DNA of 23,980 bases from Omnitrophica WOR_2 bacterium RIFCSPHIGHO2_02_FULL_52_10 (GTDB taxonomy: Bacteria > Omnitrophota > Gorgyraeia > Zapsychrales > Zapsychraceae). Both the position numbers and the translations under genes were made by a program. The first letter of the stretch is position 1. The number at the start of each line of letters is the position of its first letter. The notes beneath the pieces were generated by a model. The model did not search any database. It was not told where the DNA came from and was given only the letters and a program-made list of their open reading frames with translations. The stretch covers positions 1-23,980 of the forward strand of contig MHGR01000057.1 of NCBI GenBank assembly GCA_001805655.1. The letters are read 5' to 3'. This document shows, piece after piece, positions 1 to 7,968 of the stretch.

Positions 1-1
1 G

Positions 2-220
2 GAATGCAATCTGGTTCCCGGCATTTTTGTCCATACCCTTGGCGACGCTCATATTTATTTAAACCATGTCGATGGCCTGAAGGAGCAGCTGAAACGAACG
101 CCCAAGACGCTGCCAACGGTTGTCATTGCCAAGAAACCATTTGAAGACATCACATCCGAAGACATCCAGCTGCTGAATTATGAACATGAATCGTTTATTA
201 AGTTTCCCATAGCCGTGTAA
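2..220 (+). CDS. thyA: Thymidylate synthase, C-terminal part (5' end outside window)
   Basis: Open from the window edge to a TAA at 218-220; only the last 72 residues are present. The segment carries the ThyA C-terminal signature GDAHIYLNHVDGL, whose His and Tyr contact dUMP in the family, and ends in the usual hydrophobic tail (FPIAV). ThyA converts dUMP to dTMP with methylene-tetrahydrofolate and releases dihydrofolate. The next gene, 15 bp downstream, is dihydrofolate reductase, which recycles that product, so the two very probably form one operon. Nothing in the visible part looks damaged; the active-site Cys lies outside the window. Confidence 0.95.
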   Translation, partial: ECNLVPGIFVHTLGDAHIYLNHVDGLKEQLKRTPKTLPTVVIAKKPFEDITSEDIQLLNYEHESFIKFPIAV

Positions 221-235
221 GCGGAACGCAAAAAC

Positions 236-778
236 ATGATACCAGTCTACATTATCGTAGCCATTGACAGCAAGTCCGGCATAGGGAAGGGGGGGAGACT
301 TCCCTGGCACCTGACCGGTGATCTTAAGCATTTCCGAGAGCTCACCTGTAAGACACATTCCCCAAAGAAAAAAAACATTGTTTTGATGGGGCGTAAAACC
401 TGGGATTCGATTCCGAAGGAATACCGCCCGCTGAACGAGCGTATCAATATCGTTCTGACCCATAACAAATACCTGGATGTGCCTGAAGGGGTCTTAAAGG
501 CGGAGAATTTTGATCAAGTATTGACGATGACGAAAAGCGAGCGGCTCAAAAACATCATTGAAACCGTATTCGTGATCGGCGGCCAGCAGGTGTATGAGGA
601 GGCGCTAAAATACCCCGAGTGCCAAAAGATCTATGTGACCCAGATCCATCAGGCGTTTGGCTGTGATGTCTTTTTCCGTGATTTCAAGGACCGTTTTGTC
701 AAAACCAAGGAATCCACCCGCCACAACGAGGGCCCGCTGAACTACCACTTCGAAGAATACGAGCTCAAATCTAACTAA
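236..778 (+). CDS. folA: Dihydrofolate reductase
   Basis: 180 aa. It reduces dihydrofolate to tetrahydrofolate with NADPH in the cytoplasm. Visible family motifs are GIGKGGRLPWHL (residues 15-26), the substrate-binding acidic residue D29 in GDLKHF, the NADPH site VLMGRKTWDSIP, FVIGGQQVYEEAL, and the C-terminal IYVTQIHQAFGCDVFF. Length is slightly above the ~160 aa of E. coli FolA, with a small insertion around residues 38-46 (a run of lysines before the MGRKTW motif). The ATG at 236 directly precedes the conserved first strand; the ribosome binding site is weak, which fits translation following thyA. Identification is secure. Confidence 0.96.
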   Translation: MIPVYIIVAIDSKSGIGKGGRLPWHLTGDLKHFRELTCKTHSPKKKNIVLMGRKTWDSIPKEYRPLNERINIVLTHNKYLDVPEGVLKAENFDQVLTMTKSERLKNIIETVFVIGGQQVYEEALKYPECQKIYVTQIHQAFGCDVFFRDFKDRFVKTKESTRHNEGPLNYHFEEYELKSN

Positions 779-858
779 ATTCTCTACGAAAATAAAGGCC
801 CAATGACCGGTTGTGCTGCTGGGTAAGAAGATCAAAGTGAAGGAACATCATTCGAAGT

Positions 859-879
859 TATTGACTTTAGAAGTCAATA
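859..879. repeat. Perfect inverted repeat / hairpin after folA
   Basis: TATTGACTT, loop TAG, AAGTCAATA: a perfect 9-bp stem with a 3-nt loop, followed by a short T-rich stretch. It lies 80 bp after the folA stop. It could be a weak intrinsic terminator or an operator (TTGACTT-N3-AAGTCAA is the shape of a dimeric regulator site). The U-tract is too short to decide. Confidence 0.45.
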
Positions 880-1022
880 TTTGGTTCTACTTGAAATATA
901 TGGAGTTAAAAAAATCACGAAATGAGAAAGCGCTTGCTCTTAGCAGCATAAAATCTGCGTAACCTGTTGTATTTCAATTGTTTTAGAAAGTCCAGCCAAA
1001 TGTCAATTTTTAGCTCAACATG

Positions 1023-1045
1023 AAATTGGCATCGCCAATTTTTTT
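1023..1045 (+). terminator. Probable rho-independent terminator of thyA-folA
   Basis: AAATTGGC, loop ATC, GCCAATTT (1023-1041) is a perfect 8-bp stem running straight into further Ts (1042-1045). The stem is AT-rich at its base and GC-rich at the top, and the T-run is on the + strand side, so it should end transcription coming from thyA-folA. It sits about 245 bp after folA, so the transcript would have a long 3' tail unless the upstream hairpin acts first. Confidence 0.5.
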
Positions 1046-1054
1046 GCTACCAGG

Positions 1055-1060
1055 TATAAT
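1055..1060 (+). promoter_or_regulatory. Possible -10 box (TATAAT) for the RR-EAL gene
   Basis: A consensus TATAAT lies 65 bp upstream of the ATG at 1126, just after the terminator-like hairpin. No good -35 hexamer sits at 16-18 bp; TTGGCA at 1026-1031 is 23 bp away and inside the hairpin. Promoter status is therefore weak, though its location between an upstream terminator and the next gene is where one is expected. Confidence 0.3.
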
Positions 1061-1125
1061 TAATTGTGGATTGTACATTTCTCCGATAGTGCGCTTAATG
1101 GGAATTAACGCTGAAATGAGGAGAT

Positions 1126-2304
1126 ATGATTACAGTTGCGGACAGCAAAAAGCAGATTCTGCTCGTTGATGATGACCGATCCGTGACCGATATGCTGCGG
1201 ATATTGTTTGAATCGCGCGGGTATAAAGTAACGGTCGCGAATTCCGGCCGCGAAGCCCTCCAAAAGGCCACCCGCAGCACAGACCTCGTGCTCTTAGACA
1301 TCGTCCTTCCTGACCAGGAAGGCTTTCTTGTTTGCAGGCGCCTCAAGGAAAATAAAGAAACCGCGCATGTGGCGATCATCATCCTAACGGCGAGATTACT
1401 GACCCAAGATATTGTTGAGGGGCTTTACCTGGGCGCCGATGATTATTTGACGAAACCCTTTGAGTACGAAGAGCTGGTGGCGCGCATGGAGGCGGTCATG
1501 CGCCGCCGGTCGCGATTGGACAAAAATGCCACCGATGTCAATGCGCAGGACGACATTATAGTTGAGTTACGCCAAATAATAGACGATGAATTAATCACGC
1601 CCTTTTTTCAGTCCATATTTTATCTCAATCCGTTCAAGCTCATCGGGTTTGAAAGCCTCAGCCGGCCCAAAACCAAAACCGTCCTTAGTTCCCCTGAACT
1701 ACTGTTTAAATCAGCCATTCAATACGGCGTCTACCCGGACATTGAGTTGCTCGCGTGGAAAAAGACCCTTGAATATGGCGCCAAACACCTCAATGGGGAG
1801 AAACTGTTTCTCAACTGCAATCCGTACTTGGTGGAAGGGGCAAAATTCCAAACGATTAAGTCCATGTTCACGAACGCCGGTATTGACCCCCGAAACGTAT
1901 ATTTGGAGATTACCGAGCGTTCCGCCATTACCAATTTTAAGGAATTCTATAAATGCCTCAAGGATTATCGCAATTACGGGTTCAAATTTGCCGTGGATGA
2001 TGTTGGAGGGGGGTATGCCAGTTTGGAATCCATTATTGAGACGCGGCCGGAAGTGGTCAAGATAGATCGGCGTATTGTCCATAAGATGGATACCGACGCG
2101 CTGCGGCGCAGCATCGTTAAGTTTATCGTGTCATTCTGCAAGGAGCACGGCATTATGTCGGTGGCCGAGGGGATTGAAACCAAAGCCGATTTTGAAGTGG
2201 CGAAGCAGTTAGGCGTTGATGCAGGGCAAGGATATTATTTTCATAAACCCGCCCCTGAATTTATCACCCAAGAGAAGATTTCAAAAAGTATATCAGGAAA
2301 CTGA
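1126..2304 (+). CDS. Response regulator with EAL c-di-GMP phosphodiesterase domain
   Basis: 392 aa. Residues about 9-125 form a receiver domain: acidic cluster D15-D17, phospho-acceptor D58 in LLDIVLP, T88 and K110 (LTKPF). Residues about 155-385 form an EAL domain: signature GFESLSR (E176, ESL instead of EAL), N230, E261 in LEITE, D291/D292 in the loop-6-like DDVGGGYASL, K312 in VKID, E348 in VAEGIET and Q368. All metal- and general-base residues expected of an active enzyme are present, so hydrolysis of c-di-GMP to pGpG under control of receiver phosphorylation is likely. There is no GGDEF domain and no partner histidine kinase in the window. A GAGGAG lies just before the ATG. The gene stands alone between non-coding stretches. 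Confidence 0.93.
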   Translation: MITVADSKKQILLVDDDRSVTDMLRILFESRGYKVTVANSGREALQKATRSTDLVLLDIVLPDQEGFLVCRRLKENKETAHVAIIILTARLLTQDIVEGLYLGADDYLTKPFEYEELVARMEAVMRRRSRLDKNATDVNAQDDIIVELRQIIDDELITPFFQSIFYLNPFKLIGFESLSRPKTKTVLSSPELLFKSAIQYGVYPDIELLAWKKTLEYGAKHLNGEKLFLNCNPYLVEGAKFQTIKSMFTNAGIDPRNVYLEITERSAITNFKEFYKCLKDYRNYGFKFAVDDVGGGYASLESIIETRPEVVKIDRRIVHKMDTDALRRSIVKFIVSFCKEHGIMSVAEGIETKADFEVAKQLGVDAGQGYYFHKPAPEFITQEKISKSISGN

Positions 2305-2353
2305 GCGGCGAAATCCCACCCGCACCCATTATTGTCCCAATATTAAGTTTTAT

Positions 2354-2382
2354 TTGGCTTTTTTGCGTAAAAACGATATAAT
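2354..2382 (+). promoter_or_regulatory. Candidate sigma-70 promoter
   Basis: TTGGCT (2354-2359), 17-bp spacer, TATAAT (2377-2382). The -10 is consensus, the -35 matches 4 of 6. It lies just upstream of the decayed permease remnant and about 440 bp before glgB, so it may be the old promoter of the lost permease or the present promoter of the glucan operon. Confidence 0.4.
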
Positions 2383-2430
2383 ACCCCCTCAATTGTCTAA
2401 CACGCTAAGGAAGCAGTTTACTGCGCATGT

Positions 2431-2800
2431 GTGATCCTTCCCAAAGAGATTGGCGTTGAAATATTGATTGGAATAGGAGTGGCAAGCTTTATCACAGTTT
2501 TGAGCCAATCCAGCACTTTATACGGGATAATCTTGTAGGGTATGTGGGCTATGGGTTTATTCTTATGCTTGGCGTGCAAACATGTCTGCTCAACGGCGAG
2601 CGTTCCCATGGCGGATGCTTTTCTTAAGAGCGGTATGAGTTACGGACAGGCCCTAACCTATCTGATGGCCGGCCCCGTTACCAGTTACGTCACTATCCTC
2701 GCGATCAAGAAGGGGTTCGGGGGCGCGTGCTCGGCATTTATTTGATCATTATTTGTTTTTTCCCGTCGCCTATGGGTTGATATATGATTGTTGTGTCTAA
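2431..2800 (+). pseudogene. Decayed ArsP/DUF318-family permease remnant
   Basis: Conceptual translation from 2434 gives a hydrophobic stretch starting ILPKEIGVEILIGIGVASF, hits an in-frame TAG at 2536-2538, and continues in the same frame with CSTASVPMADAFLKSGMS and LTYLMAGPVTS. This closely follows the conserved core of ArsP/DUF318 permeases (C-A-T-A-S-T-P-I-A, then K-G-x-S-P-G-A-A-L-x-F-L-x-x-G-P-A-T-N). That frame ends at 2745, but the next frame from 2727 reads VLGIYLIIICFF, and a third frame gives VAYGLIYD, matching the family's following helix. One stop, one or two frameshifts and a missing N-terminal half mean this cannot make a working transporter. Family assignment rests on motif memory only. 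The 67-aa open stretch at 2542-2745 is part of this remnant. Confidence 0.6.
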
Positions 2801-2822
2801 CCACTGAAAGCCGTGAGGCAAC

Positions 2823-4808
2823 ATGAAAACCACTGAGCAATCCCGCAACGCATCAAATGCCAAATTAATGTCAAACAACGTAACTCTGAAATCCAATTAT
2901 TTCACGACAAACGACATCGCGTGTTTTAAGGAGGGGACGGACTATCACCTGTACAGGAAATTCGGCGCTCACGTCATGAAGTATGGAGATGTGGAGGGGG
3001 CTTATTTTGCGGTCTGGGCGCCGGAAGCCAGGCGGGTTACGGTTATCGGGGATTTCAATGGATGGGACAAGGCGAAACACGCCTTATTTTCGCGTCAAGA
3101 CGGTTCCGGGATATGGGAAGGGTTTATCGCCGGGGTAAGGCCGGGAAACCGGTACAAATTCTACATTATGTCCAAGCACAACGGCTATCAGTCTGATAAG
3201 GCGGATCCATTCGCTTTTTACAGCGAATTGTCTCCCAACACAGCCTCGATTGTTTACGATGCCCAATATCGCTGGAGAGATCAGCAATGGATGTCCGGGC
3301 GCAAGAATATTAATTTTACCCACCAGCCGATGTCCGTTTATGAAGTCCACCTCGGGTCTTGGCGTAAAAACGGCGTCGAGGAATTTCAAACCTACCGGCA
3401 AATGGCCAAAGAGCTGGTTAAATACGTGAAAAATCTGGGGTACACGCATGTTGAATTTCTGCCCCTCATGGAGCATCCCTTTTATGGATCCTGGGGTTAT
3501 CAGGCCCTGGGGTATTTCGCGCCGACGTCCCGCTATGGGACCCCCGAAGATCTCATGCACCTGATCGATCAATTCCATCGGGCGGGCATCGGAGTCATCC
3601 TGGACTGGGTCGTGGCGCACTTTCCGAATGACGATCACGGCATCGCGAATTTTGACGGCACACAGTTATTTGAACAGCCGAACAAGCATCCGGACTGGAA
3701 TAGTTGTATTTTTAATTTCGGCAGAAATGAGGTCAATGAATTTTTAATCTCCAGCGCGGTGTATTGGATGGAGAAATTCCACATTGACGGTTTGCGTGTG
3801 GACGCCGTGGCTTCGATGTTGTATTTGGACTATTCCAAAAAGGACGGAGAATGGGAACCGAATATTTATGGAGGCCATGAAAACCTGGAAGCCATCTCCT
3901 TTATCCGGCACCTCAATGAGACGGTTAAAAAATTATATCCTGAAGTGCAGATGATTGCGGAAGAGTCAACCGCCTGGCCGAATGTGACGAAGCCTTGCTC
4001 GGTCGGCGGTCTGGAGTTTGACATGAAATGGAACATGGGATGGATGCATGATACGCTGAATTTCTTCAGCAGAGCGCCGGATGTGCGCGGCAACTATAAC
4101 AACGAGATCGACTTCTGTCTCTATTACGCTTTTTCCGAAAATTTTGTGCTTTCACTGTCTCATGATGAAGTCGTGCATGAAAAAAGGTCTTTGATCGGCA
4201 AAATGCCCGGAGAAGATTCAAAGAAATTTTCCAACTTACGAGCCATGTTTGGTTATATGTATGGGCATCCCGGGAAAAAACTTTTATTCATGGGCGGGGA
4301 ATTTGCCCAATGGAAGGAATGGGACCATGACGGCCAGCTGGAATGGGGGCTCACCCGCTATGATCGGCATAAGCAGGTACAGCAACTTATCCGGGATTTA
4401 AACGTATTGTACAGAAATCAGCCGGCGCTGCATGAGCGGGATTTCACTCCGGACGGTTTCGAGTGGCTGGATATGGGACATGACCAAAAGGCCGTATTCA
4501 GCTTTTTGAGGAAGGGGTCGAATCCGGCCGACACCGTACTCGTCGTGTGCAATTTTATGGACATGTCCAATAAAAATTATACGGTGGGGGTGCCCTCCGG
4601 AGGTGTATGGGCAGAATTGCTCAATACCGATGATAAGCTCTACGGGGGCGAAGGCATGGTTCACGCGCAGGGGCTCACGGCCAACGGGGAGGCGTGGCGC
4701 GTCAGGGGATTGGGGTATCATGCCGCGAGCGCCGCCCACCATGTCAAGGATTACTCCCTGACCATCCATTTGCCGGCCCTCAGCGTGATGTTCTTCAAGA
4801 CGCAGTGA
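2823..4808 (+). CDS. glgB: 1,4-alpha-glucan branching enzyme
   Basis: 661 aa. It moves alpha-1,4 chains to alpha-1,6 positions in glycogen. A CBM48-like N-terminal module (YFAVWAPEARRVTVIGDFNGW, about 61-81) precedes the GH13 barrel. Catalytic residues are visible: nucleophile D327 in GLRVDAV, acid/base E380 in IAEES, and D448 in LSHDEVVH; FGRNEVNEFL precedes them as in other GlgBs. The all-beta C-terminal domain covers about residues 560-661. GAGG lies 5 bp before the ATG. The first ~35 residues are low-complexity and unlike the family, so they are a lineage-specific extension or the true start is further in. First gene of a glucan operon with the GH57 enzyme and malQ; no glycogen synthase or GlgC is in the window. 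Confidence 0.95.
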   Translation: MKTTEQSRNASNAKLMSNNVTLKSNYFTTNDIACFKEGTDYHLYRKFGAHVMKYGDVEGAYFAVWAPEARRVTVIGDFNGWDKAKHALFSRQDGSGIWEGFIAGVRPGNRYKFYIMSKHNGYQSDKADPFAFYSELSPNTASIVYDAQYRWRDQQWMSGRKNINFTHQPMSVYEVHLGSWRKNGVEEFQTYRQMAKELVKYVKNLGYTHVEFLPLMEHPFYGSWGYQALGYFAPTSRYGTPEDLMHLIDQFHRAGIGVILDWVVAHFPNDDHGIANFDGTQLFEQPNKHPDWNSCIFNFGRNEVNEFLISSAVYWMEKFHIDGLRVDAVASMLYLDYSKKDGEWEPNIYGGHENLEAISFIRHLNETVKKLYPEVQMIAEESTAWPNVTKPCSVGGLEFDMKWNMGWMHDTLNFFSRAPDVRGNYNNEIDFCLYYAFSENFVLSLSHDEVVHEKRSLIGKMPGEDSKKFSNLRAMFGYMYGHPGKKLLFMGGEFAQWKEWDHDGQLEWGLTRYDRHKQVQQLIRDLNVLYRNQPALHERDFTPDGFEWLDMGHDQKAVFSFLRKGSNPADTVLVVCNFMDMSNKNYTVGVPSGGVWAELLNTDDKLYGGEGMVHAQGLTANGEAWRVRGLGYHAASAAHHVKDYSLTIHLPALSVMFFKTQ

Positions 4809-4821
4809 TTGTGTGAGTGAT

Positions 4822-6324
4822 ATGAATAAATATCTATGCATCCATGGGCATTTTTATCAGCCTCCCAGAACGAATCCGTGGACAGGCGTCATCGAAGAGC
4901 AGAAATTCGCCCATCCGCATCACGACTGGAACGAGCGCATCGCCTTTGAATGTTACACGCCCAATACCCACACGCAGATCTTAAATAACCAGAATCAGGC
5001 CTTTAAGGTCGTCAACAACTTTGCCCAGATCAGTTTTAACGTCGGGCCGACCCTGCTGTCCTGGCTGGAGCTGTCGGTGCCGGACACATATGCGGCAATC
5101 TTGGAGGCAGATAAAGCCGGCGCGCGCCGGTTTTCCGGTCATGGAACCGCGATAGCGCAAGTTTATAATCACATGATCATGCCCTTGGCCAATGACCGTG
5201 ATAAAGTGACGCAGGCGATCTGGGGGATCAGGGATTTTGAGCACCGGTTTAAGCGCAAACCGGAAGGGATGTGGCTCCCGGAAACCGCGGTAGATATCAG
5301 GACACTCGAAACTCTGGCGGAACATGGAATCCTGTTCACCATCCTCGCGCCAGCCCAGGCCAAGCGCTTTAAACGGCTGGGTGATCGGACATGGATTGAT
5401 GTGAGCGAAGGAACGATTGACACGCAGTTTCCGTACGTGTGTACGTTACCCTCGGGCAAGAAGATTAACCTTTTCTTTTATAACGGCGCGATTGCGAACG
5501 AGGTGGCGTTTGGGGATTTGCTCAGGAACGGCGTTAACTTTGCGAACCGGCTCGTGGGCGAATTCCCGGAGCATCAGAAACAATCACGGTTGGGCCACAT
5601 CGCGAATGACGGTGAAACGTACGGACATCATCACAGCTTCGGCAATATGGCCTTGGCGTACATGCTGTACCATGTCGAGGTTAATCAAATGGCGCAGGTG
5701 ACCATCTACGGGGAATTTCTGGAAAAATTTCCTCCGACGCATGCGGTGGAGATCAATGAAGACACTTCATGGAGCTGTTTTCACGGCATTGAACGTTGGC
5801 GTGCTCATTGCGGGTGCCGCCTGGAAGACAAAGCGCAATGGAACCAGGAATGGCGGAAATATCTGCGCGAGTCTTTGGATTGGTTGCGGGACGAACTGGT
5901 TCCTGTCTTTGAGCGCGAAATGCGGCCGTATGACGTGGATCCCTGGCTGGTGCGAGATCATTACATCACCGTCATTTTAGACGCATCGGAGACAGCTCAG
6001 CAAAAGTTTCTCAAGGAAATAGGCGCGAAGGGTGACCCCGATGGGCGCCGGCGGGTGTTGACATTGCTGGAAATGCAGAGGTATGCCATGTTAATGTATA
6101 CCAGCTGCGGGTGGTTTTTTGATGATATATCCGGCTTGGAAGCGGTGCAGATTCTTCAATACGCCGCCCGGGCCATGCAATTGGCAAAAGAAGCGACCGG
6201 CAAGGACTTTGAGGAAGAGTTTTTAAGGCGTTTGAGTTCGGCAAAGAGCAATATTCCCGAGCAGGGAAATGGCCGGACGATTTACCAGCATTATGTCAAA
6301 TCAGCCGTTCAGTCTGGTCCGTGA
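4822..6324 (+). CDS. Glycoside hydrolase family 57 enzyme (DUF3536 type)
   Basis: 500 aa from the ATG at 4822, which gives the usual family opening MNKYLCIHGHFYQPPR; a GTG at 4813 in frame is an alternative. GH57 enzymes act on alpha-glucans (amylase, amylopullulanase, glucanotransferase, branching enzyme). The catalytic nucleophile Glu is E154 in MWLPETAVD and the acid/base Asp is D263 in HIANDGETYGHHH. The C-terminal half matches the DUF3536 extension that follows this barrel (GWFFDDISGLE near residue 430). Exact specificity cannot be read from sequence. It sits 13 bp after glgB and overlaps malQ by 4 bp (GTGA), so it is probably translated with both and works on the same intracellular polymer. 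Confidence 0.88.
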   Translation: MNKYLCIHGHFYQPPRTNPWTGVIEEQKFAHPHHDWNERIAFECYTPNTHTQILNNQNQAFKVVNNFAQISFNVGPTLLSWLELSVPDTYAAILEADKAGARRFSGHGTAIAQVYNHMIMPLANDRDKVTQAIWGIRDFEHRFKRKPEGMWLPETAVDIRTLETLAEHGILFTILAPAQAKRFKRLGDRTWIDVSEGTIDTQFPYVCTLPSGKKINLFFYNGAIANEVAFGDLLRNGVNFANRLVGEFPEHQKQSRLGHIANDGETYGHHHSFGNMALAYMLYHVEVNQMAQVTIYGEFLEKFPPTHAVEINEDTSWSCFHGIERWRAHCGCRLEDKAQWNQEWRKYLRESLDWLRDELVPVFEREMRPYDVDPWLVRDHYITVILDASETAQQKFLKEIGAKGDPDGRRRVLTLLEMQRYAMLMYTSCGWFFDDISGLEAVQILQYAARAMQLAKEATGKDFEEEFLRRLSSAKSNIPEQGNGRTIYQHYVKSAVQSGP

Positions 6325-7847
6325 GCCCCATGTCCGAGCGTGCCAGCGGCATACTCCTCCACATCTCATCGCTGCCATCGCCTTTCGGCATCGGCGATTT
6401 AGGCGAAAGCGCGTACCGATTTGCGGATTTTTTGCATGATGCCAAGCAGATCTATTGGCAAATCCTGCCGATCAATCCCACGGATCCCATCAGCCAGCAT
6501 TCTCCCTACAGCAGCACCTCGGCTTTCGCCGGCAATGAATTGCTGATTAGCCCGCAGTTGTTGGTCAAGGAGCGGCTGTTAAACTCTACGGATATAACGG
6601 GCGGGCCTGAATTTCCCGTTGAGCACGTCGATTTCGAAGCTGTCAAACCGCACAAAGACAGTTTACTGGAACGTGCGGCCACGAAATTTGAAGCGCGCCC
6701 AACGCTCTACAGGGCCCTAAAAAGAGATTTTAACAATTTCCTCGAAACTCACCGTTTCTGGATGGAGGACTACGCTTTATTTTCTGTGATAAAAAAGCAC
6801 CACGGAGGGGCGATTTGGACATCCTGGCCGAAGGGCTTGCGTGACCGCAACAAGAACGCGCTCCTCGAATTTTCGGCTAATCATGCCCAGGCCGTCCATA
6901 AAATCAAATTTTATCAATTTTTGTTTTTCCGGCAATGGCAGCTTTTGCGCCGGTATTGCCGCAAAACCAAGATTAAATTGATCGGCGATTTGCCCATATA
7001 CATGAACCTAGACAGCGCCGATGTTTGGGCTAATCCGAAAAACTACAAATTGGAAACTGACGGTGCGCCGTCGGTGGTCAGCGGCGTTCCTCCGGATTAT
7101 TTCAGCCGTACCGGGCAGCTCTGGGGGAACCCCGTCTATGATTGGAAGGCATTGAAGAAGGCAAACTATTCATGGTGGGTTCAGCGGTTCCGGTTTAATT
7201 TTCAACTTTTTGATCTGGTCCGCGTCGACCATTTTCGCGGGTTCGTGAAATTCTGGGAGATTCCGGCCGGCCATACGACGGCCGTAGACGGCCAATGGGC
7301 TAGTGTGCCCACGCATGATTTCTTTAAAAGCCTGGAACGCGCATGCGTGAAGCCCCTGCCCATCATTGCTGAAGATCTCGGGTTTATCACGGACGATGTC
7401 CGGGACGTCATTCGGGGCTTTAATTTCCCGGGAATGAAAGTTCTCATGTTTGCGTTCAACGGGGATGATGTGAGCCAGCATCCGTATCTCCCTGAAAACT
7501 ACACGGGCCGGTGCGTTGTTTATACGGGCACACACGACAACAATACGGTCCGGGGATGGTTTCAGCAGGAGGTCGCAGAAAAAGTCAGGGGCAACCTTAA
7601 CAAGTATTTCGGAAGGGACATTTCAGCGGAAACGGTCCACTGGGAGCTTATCCGGTTAGCCTTAGGTTCGCCGGCGGAACTGGCGATCATCCCACTGCAG
7701 GATTATCTTGGATTAGGCTCTGAGGCCCGGATGAATACGCCGGCAACCGTCAACGGGAACTGGCGATGGCGGGTTGATCAGGAAAAACTTACCAAAACGC
7801 TTATGATTAAAATTGCGGAAGAAACCATGCGGTCCGAGCGCAATTAA
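6321..7847 (+). CDS. malQ: 4-alpha-glucanotransferase (amylomaltase)
   Basis: 508 aa from the GTG at 6321, which overlaps the upstream stop as GTGA; an ATG at 6330 is also possible and loses only three residues. The enzyme transfers maltodextrin segments between alpha-glucans. GH77 hallmarks are ASGILLHISSLPSPFGIGDLG at the N-terminus, nucleophile D303 in VRVDHFRGF, acid/base E351 in IIAEDLG and D406 in YTGTHDNNT. Length matches bacterial GH77 of the short (non-MalQ-Ecoli) type at about 500 aa. Together with glgB and the GH57 enzyme it makes a compact glycogen remodelling unit. Confidence 0.95.
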   Translation: MSPMSERASGILLHISSLPSPFGIGDLGESAYRFADFLHDAKQIYWQILPINPTDPISQHSPYSSTSAFAGNELLISPQLLVKERLLNSTDITGGPEFPVEHVDFEAVKPHKDSLLERAATKFEARPTLYRALKRDFNNFLETHRFWMEDYALFSVIKKHHGGAIWTSWPKGLRDRNKNALLEFSANHAQAVHKIKFYQFLFFRQWQLLRRYCRKTKIKLIGDLPIYMNLDSADVWANPKNYKLETDGAPSVVSGVPPDYFSRTGQLWGNPVYDWKALKKANYSWWVQRFRFNFQLFDLVRVDHFRGFVKFWEIPAGHTTAVDGQWASVPTHDFFKSLERACVKPLPIIAEDLGFITDDVRDVIRGFNFPGMKVLMFAFNGDDVSQHPYLPENYTGRCVVYTGTHDNNTVRGWFQQEVAEKVRGNLNKYFGRDISAETVHWELIRLALGSPAELAIIPLQDYLGLGSEARMNTPATVNGNWRWRVDQEKLTKTLMIKIAEETMRSERN

Positions 7848-7879
7848 CCATCTCACCCCGGTGATTTTCGGTAATTTCC

Positions 7880-7908
7880 TTGAGGCCAAAGAGGAGCTGT
7901 GTTAAAAT
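7880..7908 (+). promoter_or_regulatory. Candidate sigma-70 promoter of the lipoprotein-hldD operon
   Basis: TTGAGG (7880-7885), 17-bp spacer, TAAAAT (7903-7908), about 60 bp upstream of the ATG at 7969 and after the end of malQ. Both boxes match 4-5 of 6 positions with ideal spacing. A 10-bp palindrome GTCAGCTGAC (7955-7964) follows in the leader, immediately before the start codon. Confidence 0.5.
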
Positions 7909-7968
7909 ATTAACCGTTCAATCCGAATAGAACCACCGTGTGATTACCGATCGGGTCAGCTGACGCAC

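Larger units (their letters stand above)
779..1125. other. Non-coding interval between folA and the response-regulator gene
   Basis: 347 bp, visibly more AT-rich than the flanking genes, with no credible gene on either strand. It holds two perfect hairpins (859-879 and 1023-1041, listed separately), a TATAAT-like box at 1055-1060 and a ribosome binding site (GAGGAG, 1118-1123) for the next gene. I see no tRNA or recognisable riboswitch. Confidence 0.7.

Noticed and set aside
2216-2434. 72-aa open frame overlapping the end of the RR-EAL gene
   Set aside because: Its first part is a shifted reading of the EAL C-terminus, there is no ribosome binding site, and the rest is AT-rich leader with no protein-like pattern.
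3084-3638. 184-aa open frame on the - strand inside glgB
   Set aside because: Antisense shadow of a well-supported GH13 gene; no start signal or family motif.
7850-7876. Possible terminator after malQ (TCAC/GTGA around CCCG followed by TTTT)
   Set aside because: Stem of only 4-5 bp; too weak to call.
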